From the NCBI RefSeq assembly GCF_002879645.1, contig NZ_PNRE01000061.1, positions 19,926 to 83,925 on the forward strand: a stretch of DNA of 64,000 bases. The letters are read 5' to 3'. Origin of the DNA: Halomonas heilongjiangensis (GTDB lineage: Bacteria > Pseudomonadota > Gammaproteobacteria > Pseudomonadales > Halomonadaceae). Below, piece after piece: positions 1 to 12,194 of this stretch. A program made the position numbers and the translations under genes. Position 1 is the first letter of the stretch; each line of letters opens with the position of its first letter. The notes under the pieces were generated by a model. The model saw only the letters and a program-made list of their open reading frames with translations, was not told the DNA's origin and did not search any database.

Positions 1-2
1 CC

Positions 3-425
3 ATGTCCCGGTTGCTGGAGGGCGGCGGCGAGTTCGGCTCACTGATGCGCACGGCGCGCCTGATCGAGCGGGCCCAGCAGCATCTGCGCGACCACCTACC
101 CGAGGAGGTTCGCGAGCATCTCTATGTGGGCGGCTATCGCGAGGGGCACCTCACCCTGATCACCGACCGAGCCGTCTGGTTGACCTGGTTGCGCTACGAA
201 CAGCGCCGCCTGCTGTCGCTGCTGCACCAGTTGCCCGGTTTCGAGGCCGTGACCAGCTTCCACTTCAAGGTACGCCCGGTGCGGCCGGCCAGCACGCCCC
301 CTCGCCAGGTCCGCCAGCTTCCCGCCCGAGCCGCCGACGAGCTCTCCAGCTGCGCCGCCGACGTTGAGGACCCTCGCCTGAAACGCGCCCTGGAACGCCT
401 GGCCTCCCACGCCGAGAAGCCCTGA
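3..425 (+). CDS. dciA: DciA-like DUF721 protein (helicase-loading factor)
   Basis: A 140-residue small basic protein matching the DUF721/DciA family, whose characterised members interact with the replicative helicase DnaB and help load it in bacteria lacking DnaC. The N-terminal 90 residues carry the family pattern: a helix-rich start, then a segment around residues 50-75 with ITDRAVWLTWLRYEQ and a following leucine-rich helix. The tail is low complexity. It converges on lpxC, as in Pseudomonas, where a DUF721 gene lies between lpxC and secA. The ATG lies only 3 bases from the window edge, so the real start could be further upstream. The family call is fairly secure; DciA activity in this organism is inferred. 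Confidence 0.75.
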   Translation: MSRLLEGGGEFGSLMRTARLIERAQQHLRDHLPEEVREHLYVGGYREGHLTLITDRAVWLTWLRYEQRRLLSLLHQLPGFEAVTSFHFKVRPVRPASTPPRQVRQLPARAADELSSCAADVEDPRLKRALERLASHAEKP

Positions 426-462
426 CCCGCCCCCCCCCGCAGCGGGCCGACGAAACCAACGA

Positions 463-490
463 CGCCGCCAACCCGATCGGGTTGGCGGCG
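463..490. terminator. Strong hairpin between convergent dciA and lpxC
   Basis: A perfect 12-bp stem (463-474 with 479-490) closed by the loop GATC sits midway between the two convergent stop codons. There is no clear T-run on either side, so it is a likely bidirectional transcription stop or 3'-end stabiliser rather than a textbook intrinsic terminator. Confidence 0.55.
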
Positions 491-527
491 CCTTGCTAGC
501 CTGGCTGCCGGAGAGGGGAAATGCGGA

Positions 528-1439
528 TCAGGCCATGGCCGGCGCCGCATAGGAGATCGGAGCGATCTCGGCCTCGTCCTCGAAGGTCACCAGTTCGTAG
601 GCATCGGGCTGAGCCATCAGTGCGCGACAGAGCTGGTTGTTGAGGGCATGGCCCGACTTCACGCCGCGGAACTCACCGATCAGGCTGTAGCCGAGCTGAT
701 AGAGGTCCCCGATGGCATCGAGCACCTTGTGCTTGACGAATTCGTCGTCGTAGCGCAGCCCGCCCTCGTTCACGATGCGGTAGTCGTCGACCACGATGGC
801 GTTGTCGAGGCTACCGCCCAGCGCGAGGTTGTTGGAGCGCAGGTACTCGAGGTCGCGCATGAAGCCGAAGGTGCGCGCCCGGGAGACCTCCTTGACGAAG
901 GAGGTGGTGGAGAAGTCGACCATGGCGGTCTGCTTCTGGTCCTCGAACACCGGGTGGTCGAAGTCGATGGCGAAGGAGACCTTGAAGCCCCGGTGGGGCA
1001 GGAAGATCGCCTCCTTGTCGTCCTCGCGCACCGCGATCTCGCGCTTGATGCGGATGAACTTCTTCGCCGCACCCTGCTCGGCGATGCCCGCCGACTGGAT
1101 CAGGAACACGAAGGGGCCGGCGCTGCCGTCCATGATCGGCACCTCGGGGGCGCTGACATCCACATAGGCGTTGTCGATGCCCAGGCCGGCCAGGGCCGAC
1201 ATCAGGTGTTCGACGGTGGCGACCTTGGCCCCGCCCGCGGAGAGCGCGGTACACAGGGTGGTATCGGTGACGTTCTCGGCACGCGCCGGAATCCGTACCT
1301 CGGGATCCAGGTCGGTGCGCACGAACACGATACCGGTATCGACCGGTGCCGGCCGCAGGGTCAGGTAGACCTTCTTGCCGGAATGCAGGCCGACGCCGGT
1401 GGCGCGGATGACGTTCTTCAGGGTACGTTGTCTGATCAT
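528..1439 (-). CDS. lpxC: UDP-3-O-acyl-N-acetylglucosamine deacetylase
   Basis: A 303-residue zinc amidase catalysing the committed step of lipid A synthesis in the cytoplasm. Length and sequence fit LpxC throughout. The zinc ligand histidine in VEHLMSAL is at residue 78, and the second metal region is in the segment [16 protein letters not shown] near residue 235. A third conserved histidine lies in SGHALNN. It is the last gene of the dcw cluster, downstream of ftsZ, as in E. coli. A 111-bp gap with its own promoter separates it from ftsZ, so it can be expressed independently. In E. coli LpxC is controlled by FtsH proteolysis through its C-terminus; whether that applies here cannot be seen. 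Confidence 0.97.
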   Translation of the reverse strand: MIRQRTLKNVIRATGVGLHSGKKVYLTLRPAPVDTGIVFVRTDLDPEVRIPARAENVTDTTLCTALSAGGAKVATVEHLMSALAGLGIDNAYVDVSAPEVPIMDGSAGPFVFLIQSAGIAEQGAAKKFIRIKREIAVREDDKEAIFLPHRGFKVSFAIDFDHPVFEDQKQTAMVDFSTTSFVKEVSRARTFGFMRDLEYLRSNNLALGGSLDNAIVVDDYRIVNEGGLRYDDEFVKHKVLDAIGDLYQLGYSLIGEFRGVKSGHALNNQLCRALMAQPDAYELVTFEDEAEIAPISYAAPAMA

Positions 1440-1479
1440 GGGCAGTGGCCAGGCAGTTGTTGATTATCAAACACCGTTC

Positions 1480-1508
1480 ACTATAACACCGAACGAGTGT
1501 TTCAACAA
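1480..1508 (-). promoter_or_regulatory. Sigma-70-type promoter of lpxC with a dyad in the spacer
   Basis: On the minus strand there is a -35 TTGTTG (1503-1508), a 17-bp spacer and a -10 TATAGT (1480-1485), ending about 40 bp upstream of the lpxC start. The spacer contains a perfect 5-bp inverted repeat, AACAC with GTGTT on the plus strand (1485-1489 and 1497-1501), which could be an operator. Promoter assignment is by consensus only. Confidence 0.6.
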
Positions 1509-1550
1509 AAAAACATCACCCGACCCTGCCTATGCAGCCGATAGCACACC

Positions 1551-2729
1551 TCAATCGGCCTGACGGCGCAGGAAGGCCGGGATATCGAGGTAATCATCGA
1601 GCTCCTGGGACTTGCGTTTCTCCGGCCGGGGCTTGGCGGCCTGTTCGGGCTCGGCCGCCCTGGCGGTGGCTTGCTGGCGCATCGCCGCCGGCTGCTGGCG
1701 CTGGCGATAGTCGCCCCCCTCGGCACGCCGCGCGGTCTCGCGGGCAGGAGCGGCTTTCTGCTGGGCCTGACGACCATCGAGGCCAGCCGCCACCACGGTG
1801 ACCCGCAGCTCGTCGGTCATCTCCATGTCGATGGAGGTACCGACCACGATGGTGGCGTCCTGGGAAGCGAACTCCTGGACGGTGGCACCGACGTCGTTGA
1901 ATTCACCGATGGAGAGATCCGGGCCAGCGGTGATGTTGACCAGGATGCCGCGGGCACCGTGTAGATCGATGTCCTCGAGCAGCGGGCTCCTGATCGCCTT
2001 CTCGGCGGCCTCGCGGGCACGATTCTCGCCGGTGGCGCCGCCGGTCCCCATCATCGCCATGCCCATCTCGGACATCACCGTGCGCACATCGGCAAAGTCG
2101 ACGTTGATGATGCCCGGGCTGGTGATCAACTCGGCGATGCCCTGCACGGCACCGAGCAGCACGTCGTTGGCGGCGCTGAAGGCGGTCAGCAGGCTGGCGC
2201 TCTTGCCCAGCACCGAGAGCAGCTTCTCGTTGGGGATGGTGATCAGGGAGTCGACATGCTCGGAGAGCTCCTTCATGCCCTCCTCGGCGGCACGCATGCG
2301 CTTGGGGCCCTCGAAGGGGAAGGGACGGGTCACCACGGCAACGGTCAGGATGCCGAGTTCCTTGGCCACCTGTGCCACCACCGGAGCCCCCCCGGTGCCG
2401 GTACCGCCCCCCATCCCGGCGGTGATGAACACCATGTCGGCGCCGCCGAGCAACTCGGCGATACGCTCTCGGTCCTCCATGGCGGCCTGGCGACCGACAT
2501 CGGGATTGGCCCCGGCGCCGAGCCCCTTGGTGATCTCGCTGCCGAGCTGAAGGACGGTCTTCGCCGCGACCCGTTTCAGGGCCTGGGCGTCGGTGTTGGC
2601 GCAGATGAACTCCACGCCCTCGATGTTGCTCTCGACCATGTGATTCACGGCATTGCCGCCACCACCGCCGACACCGATCACCTTGATGACCGCACTGCTT
2701 GAGGGTGCGCTATCTACCAGTTCGAACAT
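1551..2729 (-). CDS. ftsZ: Cell division protein FtsZ (tubulin-like GTPase)
   Basis: A 392-residue tubulin homologue that polymerises into the Z-ring at midcell. The N-terminal GTPase domain holds the glycine-rich loop [11 protein letters not shown] near residues 21-31 and the tubulin signature [13 protein letters not shown] near residue 108. A variable, charged, Q- and A-rich linker begins near residue 315. The conserved C-terminal peptide [14 protein letters not shown], which binds FtsA and ZipA in relatives, is intact at the end. It follows ftsA by 34 bp and lacks an obvious terminator before lpxC. Length is normal for the family. Confidence 0.98.
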   Translation of the reverse strand: MFELVDSAPSSSAVIKVIGVGGGGGNAVNHMVESNIEGVEFICANTDAQALKRVAAKTVLQLGSEITKGLGAGANPDVGRQAAMEDRERIAELLGGADMVFITAGMGGGTGTGGAPVVAQVAKELGILTVAVVTRPFPFEGPKRMRAAEEGMKELSEHVDSLITIPNEKLLSVLGKSASLLTAFSAANDVLLGAVQGIAELITSPGIINVDFADVRTVMSEMGMAMMGTGGATGENRAREAAEKAIRSPLLEDIDLHGARGILVNITAGPDLSIGEFNDVGATVQEFASQDATIVVGTSIDMEMTDELRVTVVAAGLDGRQAQQKAAPARETARRAEGGDYRQRQQPAAMRQQATARAAEPEQAAKPRPEKRKSQELDDYLDIPAFLRRQAD

Positions 2730-2763
2730 ATGCCCCGTCTCCTGGACCGCATCGGCGGCCCTG

Positions 2764-4053
2764 TCAGAAATTTCCTTTCAACCAGCCCTTCAGCCTTTCC
2801 AGCGCCGGAATCCCTTCCCTCAATCCCCGTCGGGAGGCATCTTCGCGCCTCGGTTGCACCGGGATCACGCCACCCGGTGCCTGTCGACTCAGCCCCTGAC
2901 GGACCTCCCGCAAGGCGTAATGTAGCAAACCGACCCCGGTCGAATAAATCGGGTTGCGTACCACATCGGCGAGCCCTCGCACGTTCTGAGGGCAGGCGAT
3001 GCGTACCGGCATGTGGAAGATCTCCTCCGCCAGTTCCACCACGCCTTCCATGCGCGATGTGCCGCCGGTCAGCACCACGCCGGCCGCCACCAGGTCCTCG
3101 TAGCCGCTGCGCCGGAGTTCGTCACGGATCAGGGTGAAGAGTTCCTCGTAGCGCGGCTCGACCACTTCGGCCAGGGACTGGCGGGAGAGGTCCCGCGCCG
3201 GCCGGTCGCCGACGCTCGGCACCTTGATCATCTCGTCGCTGGCCGCCAGCTGGGTCAGGGCACAGGCATACTTGACCTTGATCTCCTCGGCATACTGGGT
3301 CGGCGTACGCAGCGCCATGGCGATGTCGTTGGTGACCTGATCGCCGGCGATGGGGATCACCGCCGTGTGGCGAATGGCCCCCTCGGTGAATACCGCGATA
3401 TCCGTGGTACCGCCGCCGATGTCGACCATGCAGACGCCGAGCTCGCGCTCGTCCTCGGTGAGCACCGCATGGCTCGAGGCCAGCTGCTCGAGGATGATGG
3501 CGTCGACCTCGAGGCCGCAGCGCCTCACGCACTTCTCGATGTTCTGGACCGCATTGAGCGCCGCGGTGACCAGGTGCACCCGCGCCTCGAGCCGCACGCC
3601 CGACATGCCCAGCGGCTCGCGGATGCCGCCCTGGGTGTCGATGGCGAACTCCTGGGGCAGCACGTGCAGCACCCGCTGCCCCTCGGAAATCGCCCGGGCG
3701 CGGGCCGAGTCGATGACACGATCGATATCGGAGGGCGTCACCTCACGCTCCTTGATCGCCACCACGCCATCGGAATTCATCGAACTGATGTGGCTGCCGG
3801 CCACCCCGACATAGACGGAGTGGATATCGCAGCCGGCCATCAGCTCGGCTTCCTCCACGGCACGCTGGATCGACTGCACCGTGGACTCGATGTTGATCAC
3901 CACGCCCTTCTTCATGCCCCGGGAGGGGTGTGAGCCGATACCGGCGATCTCGATCCCGCCATCGTCGGTGGGCTGCCCCACGATCGCCACGACCTTGGAC
4001 GTTCCGATATCCAGCCCGACTACCATATTGGACGCATTGGATGGACCTGCCAT
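2764..4053 (-). CDS. ftsA: Cell division protein FtsA (actin-like membrane tether of FtsZ)
   Basis: A 429-residue actin-fold ATPase that links FtsZ filaments to the inner membrane. The phosphate-1 motif [16 protein letters not shown] lies near residues 11-26 and the phosphate-2 motif [14 protein letters not shown] near residue 208. The C-terminus ends in an amphipathic helix, [11 protein letters not shown], the membrane-targeting element of the family. I place the start at the ATG at 4053, with AGGAG 12 bp upstream. An in-frame TTG at 4086 would add 11 residues but has no ribosome binding site. An AT-rich 199-bp gap separates it from ftsQ, so ftsA-ftsZ probably has its own promoter. Confidence 0.97.
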   Translation of the reverse strand: MAGPSNASNMVVGLDIGTSKVVAIVGQPTDDGGIEIAGIGSHPSRGMKKGVVINIESTVQSIQRAVEEAELMAGCDIHSVYVGVAGSHISSMNSDGVVAIKEREVTPSDIDRVIDSARARAISEGQRVLHVLPQEFAIDTQGGIREPLGMSGVRLEARVHLVTAALNAVQNIEKCVRRCGLEVDAIILEQLASSHAVLTEDERELGVCMVDIGGGTTDIAVFTEGAIRHTAVIPIAGDQVTNDIAMALRTPTQYAEEIKVKYACALTQLAASDEMIKVPSVGDRPARDLSRQSLAEVVEPRYEELFTLIRDELRRSGYEDLVAAGVVLTGGTSRMEGVVELAEEIFHMPVRIACPQNVRGLADVVRNPIYSTGVGLLHYALREVRQGLSRQAPGGVIPVQPRREDASRRGLREGIPALERLKGWLKGNF

Positions 4054-4125
4054 GAGTCGGGAAGTCTCCTCGAACTTAGCCCACAAATAAGGGGGCGTTT
4101 AATCCTGAAAAACAAGTCTGGAGCA

Positions 4126-4131
4126 ATTATA
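4126..4131 (-). promoter_or_regulatory. Candidate -10 element for ftsA-ftsZ
   Basis: A perfect TATAAT occurs on the minus strand 72 bp upstream of the ftsA ATG, inside the only AT-rich gap of the dcw cluster. No good -35 lies 16-18 bp upstream (the nearest is GGTGGA), so an activator or a weak promoter would have to be assumed. Confidence 0.4.
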
Positions 4132-4182
4132 GGAACAACTACGGTTGATCCACCAGCCCATTACGAAAATCAAACTTCACGA

Positions 4183-4200
4183 TACGGCGATTTTGCCGTA
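4183..4200. terminator. Hairpin between ftsQ and ftsA
   Basis: A perfect inverted repeat TACGGC/GCCGTA with a 6-base loop lies about 55 bp after the ftsQ stop. A T-rich stretch follows the ftsQ stop more closely, but no T-run follows the stem directly. It could be a weak attenuator separating ftsQ from ftsA-ftsZ or a protein-binding dyad. Confidence 0.35.
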
Positions 4201-4252
4201 AAAGAAACACCTCGATCCCCTGCAGCGCGTGCGTCTTCGGCAAAAAAAGACC

Positions 4253-7371
<3,119 letters not shown>

Positions 7372-7382
<11 letters not shown>

Positions 7383-8460
7383 AACCTGTCTCCATGCAGC
7401 CGGCCACCAGGCGCTCGACGGCGTCGAGGTGCGCGCAGCCGCGTGCCTGCGCGCCCATGGTGGCGAGAGTATCGGGGTTCAGCAGCGTCGCCAGCTCCTC
7501 GGCCAGCGACGCCGCACTCATCTCCTGATCGGGCACCAGTCGGGCCGCTCCCCGCTCGACCAGGGCCCGGGCGTTGGCGGTCTGGTGATCGTCCACCGCG
7601 TGGGGGAAGGGCACGAACAGCGCCGGCTTGGCCGCCGCCGCCAGCTCCGCCACGGTGAGCGCTCCGGCCCGGCAGACCACCAGGTCGGCCCAGTCGTAGG
7701 CCCCGGCCATGTCGTCGATAAAGGCGGTCACGTCGGCGGTCACCACCTGGGCGGCATAGGCCTCCCGGGTTGCCGCCTCCTTGTCGCGACCGGCCTGGTG
7801 GCGCACCTCGGGCCGCCGGTCCTCGGGCAGTGCGGCCAGCGCTCCGGGCAACGTCTCGTTGAGTGCCCTGGCCCCCAGGGAGCCCCCCACCACCAGCAGC
7901 CGCAGGGGCCGGCCGTGCATCGCCTCGGCCGGGCGGGGCCGTTCACCCAGCGACGCGATCTCGGGTCGCACCGGGTTGCCGATCACTTCGCCGCGGCCGG
8001 GAAAGGCCTGGGGAAAGGCGGCATAGACTCGCCGCGCCAGGTGCGCCAGGGCCTTGTTGGTCAGTCCCGCCACGGCGTTCTGCTCGTGGATCACCAGGGG
8101 CCGGCGCGCCAGCCAGGCGGCGAGCCCGCCGGGCCCGCTGGCGAAGCCGCCCAGCCCCACCACCAGTTGGGGGTCGTAGGCGCGGATGATACGCCACGCC
8201 TGCCAGACCGCCCGGCTGAGATTGAACGGCGTCATCAGCCATCCGCCCAGGCCGTTGCCGCGCAGCCCGGCCACCGCGATGCGGTGCAGGGGAATGCCGG
8301 CCTCGGGCACCAGGCGGTTCTCGATGCCCCGCGGGCTGCCCAGCCACTCGACCTCGACCCCTTCGGCCGTCAATCCGCGGGCCAGCGACAGGGCCGGAAT
8401 CACATGGCCTCCGGTACCCCCGGCCATGATCAGGGCACGACGTCCCGGTCGCGTGCTCAC
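7372..8460 (-). CDS. murG: UDP-GlcNAc:lipid I N-acetylglucosaminyltransferase
   Basis: A 362-residue GT-B glycosyltransferase that converts lipid I to lipid II at the cytoplasmic face of the inner membrane. The first glycine-rich loop [16 protein letters not shown] lies at residues 12-27, the second, [11 protein letters not shown], near residue 190, and the C-terminal lobe has [20 protein letters not shown]. The start is a GTG at 8460 that overlaps the ftsW stop (GTGA). Longer in-frame extensions run back through ftsW and are not real. It follows ftsW, supplier and consumer of the same lipid pathway. Confidence 0.97.
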
Positions 8461-9671
8461 TGGACGGCTCCTCGCTTGTCGAGACGGGGGGCCGGGCCCT
8501 CCCGCGGGGCGGCCGGGCTGGCCCGACGCACCGCCTGGCGGGTCTCGATGTCGGCGCGCAGCAGCAGCGCCATCATCACGGCGCTGACCAGCAGGCTCGA
8601 CCCCCCGTAGCTGAGCAGCGGCAGGGTCAGCCCCTTGGTGGGCAACATGCCGGTACTCACCGCGATGTTGATGAAGGCCTGGGCACCGACCACCAGGGCA
8701 ATGCCATAGCTCAGGTAGGCGGCGAACGGCAGCTTGGCCAGTTCCGCGCGCCGTCCCACCGCCATGGCGCGCCAGATCAGCAGCGCGAAGAGGCCCACCA
8801 CCCCGATGGCGCCGAACAGGCCGAGCTCCTCGGCCAGCACGGCGAAGACGAAGTCGGTGTGGGCCTCGGGCAGGTAGAAGAGCTTCTGCACGCTGTTGCC
8901 GAGCCCCATGCCCAGCCAGTGGCCGCGACCATAGGCGATCAGGGCCTGGGTCAACTGGTAACCGCTGGCGAACTGATCGGCCCAGGGGTCGGCGAAGCTG
9001 GTCAGGCGCGCCAGGCGATAGGGTTCGGCGATCGCCACGTAGAAACCGGCCAGCCCCACCAGGCCCAGCAGCAGCACGAAACGCCCCCAGGGGGCGCCGG
9101 CGAGCAGCAGCATGCCCATCACGCAGCCGGTCATCACCACCACGGCACCGTAGTCGGGCTCGAGGATCAACAGCAGGGCGATCAGCGCCATCACCAGCAG
9201 GGGGCGCAGGAAGGCGCCCCACTGCCGCCTCACCTGGGGCAGGAAGCGCTCCAGATAGCCCGCCATGTAGGCGATCAGACAGAGCTTGGCGACCTCCGAG
9301 GCCTGGAGGTTGAAGGGCACCCCGGGGATCGAGAGCCAGCGCTTACTGCCGTTGATCTCGCGCCCCACCAGCAGCACCAGCACCAGCAGGGCGATGCCCA
9401 CCAGCAGCAGCAGCGGCCCGTTGGCCTTCCACCATAGCAGCGGCACTCGCACTACCAGGGCCGCGACGAGCAGCGCGACCACCAGGAAGATGCCGTGGCG
9501 GATGCTGAAGTAGTAGGCGTTGCCGGTCAGGCTCGAGGCCACCTCGGTGGAGGCCGAGGTGACCATCACCCAGCCGATCAGCATCAGCGACAGGGCCGCC
9601 AGCAGCAGCCAGCCGTCGAAGGGCTGGTCGCGGGTGGAGAGGCGTTCCCGCCAGCGGGCCAGGCGTTTCAT
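8457..9671 (-). CDS. ftsW: Septal peptidoglycan polymerase FtsW (SEDS family)
   Basis: A 404-residue polytopic protein with about ten hydrophobic helices. SEDS proteins polymerise lipid II together with a class B PBP; FtsW pairs with FtsI at the septum. Family motifs seen include INGSKRWLSIPGVPFNLQASEVAK near residue 110 and LPEAHTDFVFAVLAEELG near residue 275. The C-terminal region shows GMLPTKGLTLPLLSYGGSSL. The ATG at 9671 overlaps the murD stop as ATGA. The N-terminal 30 residues are basic and cytoplasmic. Confidence 0.97.
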   Translation of the reverse strand: MKRLARWRERLSTRDQPFDGWLLLAALSLMLIGWVMVTSASTEVASSLTGNAYYFSIRHGIFLVVALLVAALVVRVPLLWWKANGPLLLLVGIALLVLVLLVGREINGSKRWLSIPGVPFNLQASEVAKLCLIAYMAGYLERFLPQVRRQWGAFLRPLLVMALIALLLILEPDYGAVVVMTGCVMGMLLLAGAPWGRFVLLLGLVGLAGFYVAIAEPYRLARLTSFADPWADQFASGYQLTQALIAYGRGHWLGMGLGNSVQKLFYLPEAHTDFVFAVLAEELGLFGAIGVVGLFALLIWRAMAVGRRAELAKLPFAAYLSYGIALVVGAQAFINIAVSTGMLPTKGLTLPLLSYGGSSLLVSAVMMALLLRADIETRQAVRRASPAAPREGPAPRLDKRGAVQ

Positions 9672-11044
9672 GGTGTCCTCCCCGCCAGGCGCTGCACCCG
9701 GCGACGAAACGCCTCGCCCCGCGCCTGGTAGTTGGCAAACTGATCGAGGCTGGCACAGGCCGGCGAGAGCAGCACGCAGTCGCCGGGCTCGGCGATGGCG
9801 GCGGCGCGGGTCATGGCGGCGTCCAGGTTCTCCACCAGGGTCAGCGGTAGCCGCCCCCCCAGCGCCCGCTCCAGGCGCTCGGCATCCAGGCCGAAGAGGA
9901 TCGCCTCGCGGCCGTAGCGGGCCAGGGGCTCGGCGAGCGGTCGAAAGTCGGCGCCCTTGCCCACCCCGCCGGCGAGCAGCACGAGCCGCCCCTCGAGGGT
10001 CGGGCCGAGGCCGGCGATGGCGGCCAGGGTGGCCCCCACGTTGGTGCCCTTGGAGTCGTTGATCCAGCGCACGCCCTCGACCTCGGCGACCAGTTCGCCA
10101 CGGTGCGGCAACCCGGGAAAGCGGCGCAGCACGCGACACATGGCGTCCAGCGGCAGGTCGAGGCGGCGTCCCACGGCCAGCGCCGCCAGGGCATTGGCCT
10201 GGTTGTGGCGCCCCGGCAGGCGGACCTCGTCGGCCGGCATCAGCGGCTCGTCGCCATGCATCAGCCAGCCGCGCCCCTCACGACGGCCGATGCCCCACTC
10301 ACCGGCCGCGGGAGTGCCGGTGGTGAAGCGGTCCTGGGCCGGCAGGCGGGTCTCGGGCCAGGTCATGGGCTCCTCGGCGTTGATCACCCCATGGCGAGCG
10401 CCACGGAAGATACCGAGCTTGGCGGCCCGATAGCCGGCCATGTCACCGTGGCGATCCAGGTGGTCCTCGGAGAGGTTGAGGAAGACCGCGCTCTCGGCCC
10501 CGAGGCGCGGCGTGGTCTCGAGCTGGAAGCTGGACAGCTCCAGCACGTACAACTCGGCCTCGGGGGCCTCGGCCAGCAGGTCCAGGGCCGGGGTGCCCAG
10601 GTTGCCGCCCACCGCGACGCGGCGGCCGGCTTCCCGGGCCATCTCGCCGATCAGGGTGGTGACGGTGGACTTGGCATTGGAGCCGGTGATGGCAACGATG
10701 GGCGCGTGACAGGCACGCACGAAGAGCGCGATCTCCCCCACCAGCAGCGGCTCGCCGGTGGCCTCGCGGCTACGGTCGGCGAGTTCGGCCAGTCCCGGGG
10801 TACGCGGGTCGACGCCGGGGCTGACCACCACCTCCTCGACCTCGGAGAGGTCCAGGTCACTCGGCGGCCCGCAGTGGACCTCGACCCCCGGATGGGCCGC
10901 GCGGAAGTCATCCATGCCGGGCGGTATGGCCCGGGTGTCGGCGACCATGAAGGACCGACCCAGCCGGTTCAGGTGGCGACAGATGGCGCGCCCGGAGACG
11001 CCGAGCCCGACCACCAGCGTGACTCCCTTCGGCACCTTAACCAT
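9668..11044 (-). CDS. murD: UDP-N-acetylmuramoyl-L-alanine--D-glutamate ligase
   Basis: A 458-residue Mur ligase adding D-Glu. The N-terminal domain has TLVVGLGVSGRAICRHL near residue 9. The P-loop reads GSNAKSTVTTL near residue 120, with alanine in place of the usual glycine before the lysine; I believe pseudomonad MurD shares this, so it is probably lineage variation rather than damage. The C-terminal domain contains INDSKGTNVGATLAAI and LLSPACASLDQFANYQARG. AGGAG precedes the ATG. It is separated from mraY by 58 bp and overlaps ftsW by four. Confidence 0.97.
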   Translation of the reverse strand: MVKVPKGVTLVVGLGVSGRAICRHLNRLGRSFMVADTRAIPPGMDDFRAAHPGVEVHCGPPSDLDLSEVEEVVVSPGVDPRTPGLAELADRSREATGEPLLVGEIALFVRACHAPIVAITGSNAKSTVTTLIGEMAREAGRRVAVGGNLGTPALDLLAEAPEAELYVLELSSFQLETTPRLGAESAVFLNLSEDHLDRHGDMAGYRAAKLGIFRGARHGVINAEEPMTWPETRLPAQDRFTTGTPAAGEWGIGRREGRGWLMHGDEPLMPADEVRLPGRHNQANALAALAVGRRLDLPLDAMCRVLRRFPGLPHRGELVAEVEGVRWINDSKGTNVGATLAAIAGLGPTLEGRLVLLAGGVGKGADFRPLAEPLARYGREAILFGLDAERLERALGGRLPLTLVENLDAAMTRAAAIAEPGDCVLLSPACASLDQFANYQARGEAFRRRVQRLAGRTP

Positions 11045-11102
11045 GGTTGGCTCCTGGCGTACGACGTTGACGATCTTCCCCCGCGGGGCTCAGCGAATCC
11101 GT

Positions 11103-12185
11103 TCAGCGAACCTTCAGCGTGGCCAGGCCGATCAGCACCAGGACCACGGTGATGATCCAGAAGCGCACGATGACCCGCGGCTCCGGCCAGCCCTTGAGCT
11201 CGTAGTGGTGATGCAGCGGCGCCATGCGGAAGATGCGCCGCCCGGTGAGCTTGTAGGAACCCACCTGAAGGATCACCGAGACGGTCTCCATGACGAAGAT
11301 GCCGCCCATGATGAACAGCACGATCTCCTGGCGCACGATCACCGCCACCACGCCCAGCGCCGCCCCGAGCGCCAGGGCCCCCACGTCGCCCATGAACACC
11401 TGGGCCGGGTAGGTATTGAACCACAGGAAGCCCAGGCCGGCCCCGGCGATGGTGGCGCAGAACACCGCCAGCTCACCGGCGCCGACGATGTTGGGAATCT
11501 GCAGGTAGTTGGCGAACACCGCGTTGCCGCTGGCATAGGCGAACACCGCCAGTCCCATGGCCACCAGCACGGTGGGCATGATCGCCAGGCCGTCGAGGCC
11601 ATCGGTGAGGTTGACCGCATTGGAACTCCCGACGATCACCAGGTAGGTGAGCACCAGATAGAACACGCCGAGCGGCAGCACGATGTCCTTGAACAGCGGC
11701 ACGATCAGGCTGGTCTCCGCCGGTTCGACGGCGGTGGCGTAGAGCACGCCTGCCGCCGCCAGGCCGATCACCGACTGCCAGAAGTACTTCCAGCGTGCCG
11801 GCAGGCCGCGCGGGTTCTTCTCCACCACCTTGCGGTAGTCGTCGACCCAGCCGATGGCACCGAAGCCCAGGGTCACCGCCAGCACGATCCACACATAGTG
11901 GTTGGCGAGGTCGCCCCACAACAGCGTGCTGACGGCGATGGCCATCAGGATCATCGCACCGCCCATGGTCGGGGTGCCGGCCTTGGAGAGATGCGACTGG
12001 GGGCCGTCGTCACGTACCGCCTGGCCGATCTGGCGCTCCACCAGGCGACGAATCATCACCGGCCCGAGCCACAGGCAGAGCACCAGGGCGGTGAGGGTCC
12101 CCAGGATCATGCGCAGGGTCAGGTAGTTGAAGACGTTGAAGGCGCTGAAGAATTGCGCCAGTAGATTGGCCAGATAAAGCAGCAT
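11103..12185 (-). CDS. mraY: Phospho-N-acetylmuramoyl-pentapeptide transferase (lipid I synthase)
   Basis: A 360-residue polytopic enzyme transferring phospho-MurNAc-pentapeptide to undecaprenyl phosphate. About ten membrane helices are evident. Catalytic aspartates lie in [18 protein letters not shown] near residue 113 and [13 protein letters not shown] near residue 190, and the histidine motif [16 protein letters not shown] sits near residue 323. Length is exactly that of typical MraY. It begins nine bases after murF. Confidence 0.98.
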   Translation of the reverse strand: MLLYLANLLAQFFSAFNVFNYLTLRMILGTLTALVLCLWLGPVMIRRLVERQIGQAVRDDGPQSHLSKAGTPTMGGAMILMAIAVSTLLWGDLANHYVWIVLAVTLGFGAIGWVDDYRKVVEKNPRGLPARWKYFWQSVIGLAAAGVLYATAVEPAETSLIVPLFKDIVLPLGVFYLVLTYLVIVGSSNAVNLTDGLDGLAIMPTVLVAMGLAVFAYASGNAVFANYLQIPNIVGAGELAVFCATIAGAGLGFLWFNTYPAQVFMGDVGALALGAALGVVAVIVRQEIVLFIMGGIFVMETVSVILQVGSYKLTGRRIFRMAPLHHHYELKGWPEPRVIVRFWIITVVLVLIGLATLKVR

Positions 12186-12194
12186 GTATCGCGT

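Noticed and set aside
4054..4086. TTG start adding 11 residues to FtsA
   Set aside because: No ribosome binding site and no homology before the ATG at 4053, which has AGGAG upstream.
8461..9222. 616-residue version of murG reaching into ftsW
   Set aside because: It is an out-of-frame reading of ftsW; the family start with GGTGGH follows the GTG at 8460.
10639..10680. MurD P-loop alteration (GSNAKST) as evidence of an inactive enzyme
   Set aside because: Lysine and serine/threonine of the loop are intact and all other motifs are normal; the same alanine occurs, as far as I recall, in related MurD proteins.
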